A DNA stretch of 37,871 bases from Candidatus Aquicultor sp. (GTDB lineage: Bacteria > Actinomycetota > Aquicultoria > Aquicultorales > Aquicultoraceae). Location: the NCBI GenBank assembly GCA_030682615.1, contig JAUXNY010000043.1, positions 1 through 37,871 on the forward strand, read 5' to 3'. Position 1 is the stretch's first letter; every line of letters begins with the position of its first letter. The translations under genes were made by a program, and so were the position numbers. The notes under the pieces were generated by a model, which saw only the letters and a list, made by a program, of their open reading frames with translations, did no database searches and had not been told where the DNA came from. Below are positions 37,279-37,871 of the stretch, one piece after another.

Positions 37279-37871
37279 TTGATAAGCAGCCTAGATGTTG
37301 AAGAGAAAAAGCTAAAATCGCAGCTATCGCCGGAGGTTCTGGACAGAGCAATCGTGTTTCTCTTATATGGAACCGTCTTTCTCGTGCCGCTTGCGTTGTT
37401 CCCCTGGACACTAGACCAGGCGCTTGCCATAAAATACCTCATCCTCAAAGTGGGCACTCTCTTGGTGGTCGCGCTTTTTGCATGCCGCGTGTTTCTTTAC
37501 GGGATTAAACTAAGGGTTTCAGGGTTAGAGTGGCCGCTCGCCTTATTTCTCTTCTTCATTCTCTTATCCACATGGTCGTCGATACACTTGCCTACCAGCC
37601 TGGAAGGGGCGTTTCAGCGATATGACGGGCTTTATAGTTATCTCATATATTTCGCCCTGTTTTTCCTCGCGGTCCAGTATCTGGCGGAGGACGAACGGCG
37701 CGAGACTTTTCTTAAGCTCTTCGTTTTTTCGGCGTCCGTCGTGTCGCTCTACGGAATACTTCAGCAGTTCGGCATCGACCCGACGCCCTGGGGTTACATC
37801 GCGTTCGACACATCAAGAAGCTTCTCGACGTTTGGAAACCCGGTACTGCTAGGCGCATACCTTAGCATAAC
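37279..37871 (+). CDS. Partial O-antigen ligase / Wzy-like polytopic membrane protein, runs off the right edge
   Basis: From TTG 37279 the frame is open to the window end: LISSLDVEEKKLKSQLSPEVLDRAIVFLLYGTVFLVPLALFPW...LEWPLALFLFFILLSTWSSIHLPTSLEGAFQRYDGLYSYLIYFALFFLAVQYL...YGILQQFGIDPTPWG...RSFSTFGNPVLLGAYLSI. Absent from the ORF track because it has no stop. Confidence 0.8.
   Translation, partial: MISSLDVEEKKLKSQLSPEVLDRAIVFLLYGTVFLVPLALFPWTLDQALAIKYLILKVGTLLVVALFACRVFLYGIKLRVSGLEWPLALFLFFILLSTWSSIHLPTSLEGAFQRYDGLYSYLIYFALFFLAVQYLAEDERRETFLKLFVFSASVVSLYGILQQFGIDPTPWGYIAFDTSRSFSTFGNPVLLGAYLSI

Noticed and set aside
37622-37852. 76-aa ORF in the track
   Set aside because: Out-of-frame shadow of the larger open frame from 37279.
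1-37871. CRISPR arrays, transposases, integrases, phage genes, tRNAs, rRNAs
   Set aside because: No regularly spaced repeats, no mobile-element protein motifs, and no tRNA/rRNA signatures were seen on reading both strands.

Overview
The window is a 37.9 kb bacterial chromosomal segment of about 50% GC, dense in coding sequence, with frequent GTG/TTG starts after strong Shine-Dalgarno (SD) sites. It is probably from an uncultured anaerobic Actinomycetota- or Firmicutes-like lineage, but taxonomy is a low-confidence inference. Recognisable content in order: a minus-strand CDS start at the left edge, ArsM, a SEC-C protein, a decayed PAS/GAF/SpoIIE-phosphatase gene, a MntA-HepT toxin-antitoxin pair followed closely by a two-TM protein, a GT4 glycosyltransferase, a secreted Cys/Thr-rich protein, rubrerythrin, a sensor diguanylate cyclase, lipoproteins, RarA, UvrA, HisG, a novel membrane protein, PabB-PabC, a PBP1A with three PASTA domains, a NifU-like protein, a U32 peptidase, a YqeG-like HAD phosphatase, and a type IV pilus cluster (aroE - pilB-like - pilB-like - pilT - pilC - c-di-GMP-I riboswitch - pilin). 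A partial O-antigen-ligase-like gene runs off the right edge and is missing from the ORF track. Best second-look items: the GEMM-I c-di-GMP riboswitch before the pilin gene; an unexplained 220-nt cluster of stem-loops next to a 43-aa unannotated small ORF (12559-12918); perfect palindromes upstream of nifU-like and rubrerythrin genes; the triply damaged signalling gene; and the MntA-HepT-membrane protein trio. No CRISPR array, transposon, prophage, tRNA or rRNA was recognised.
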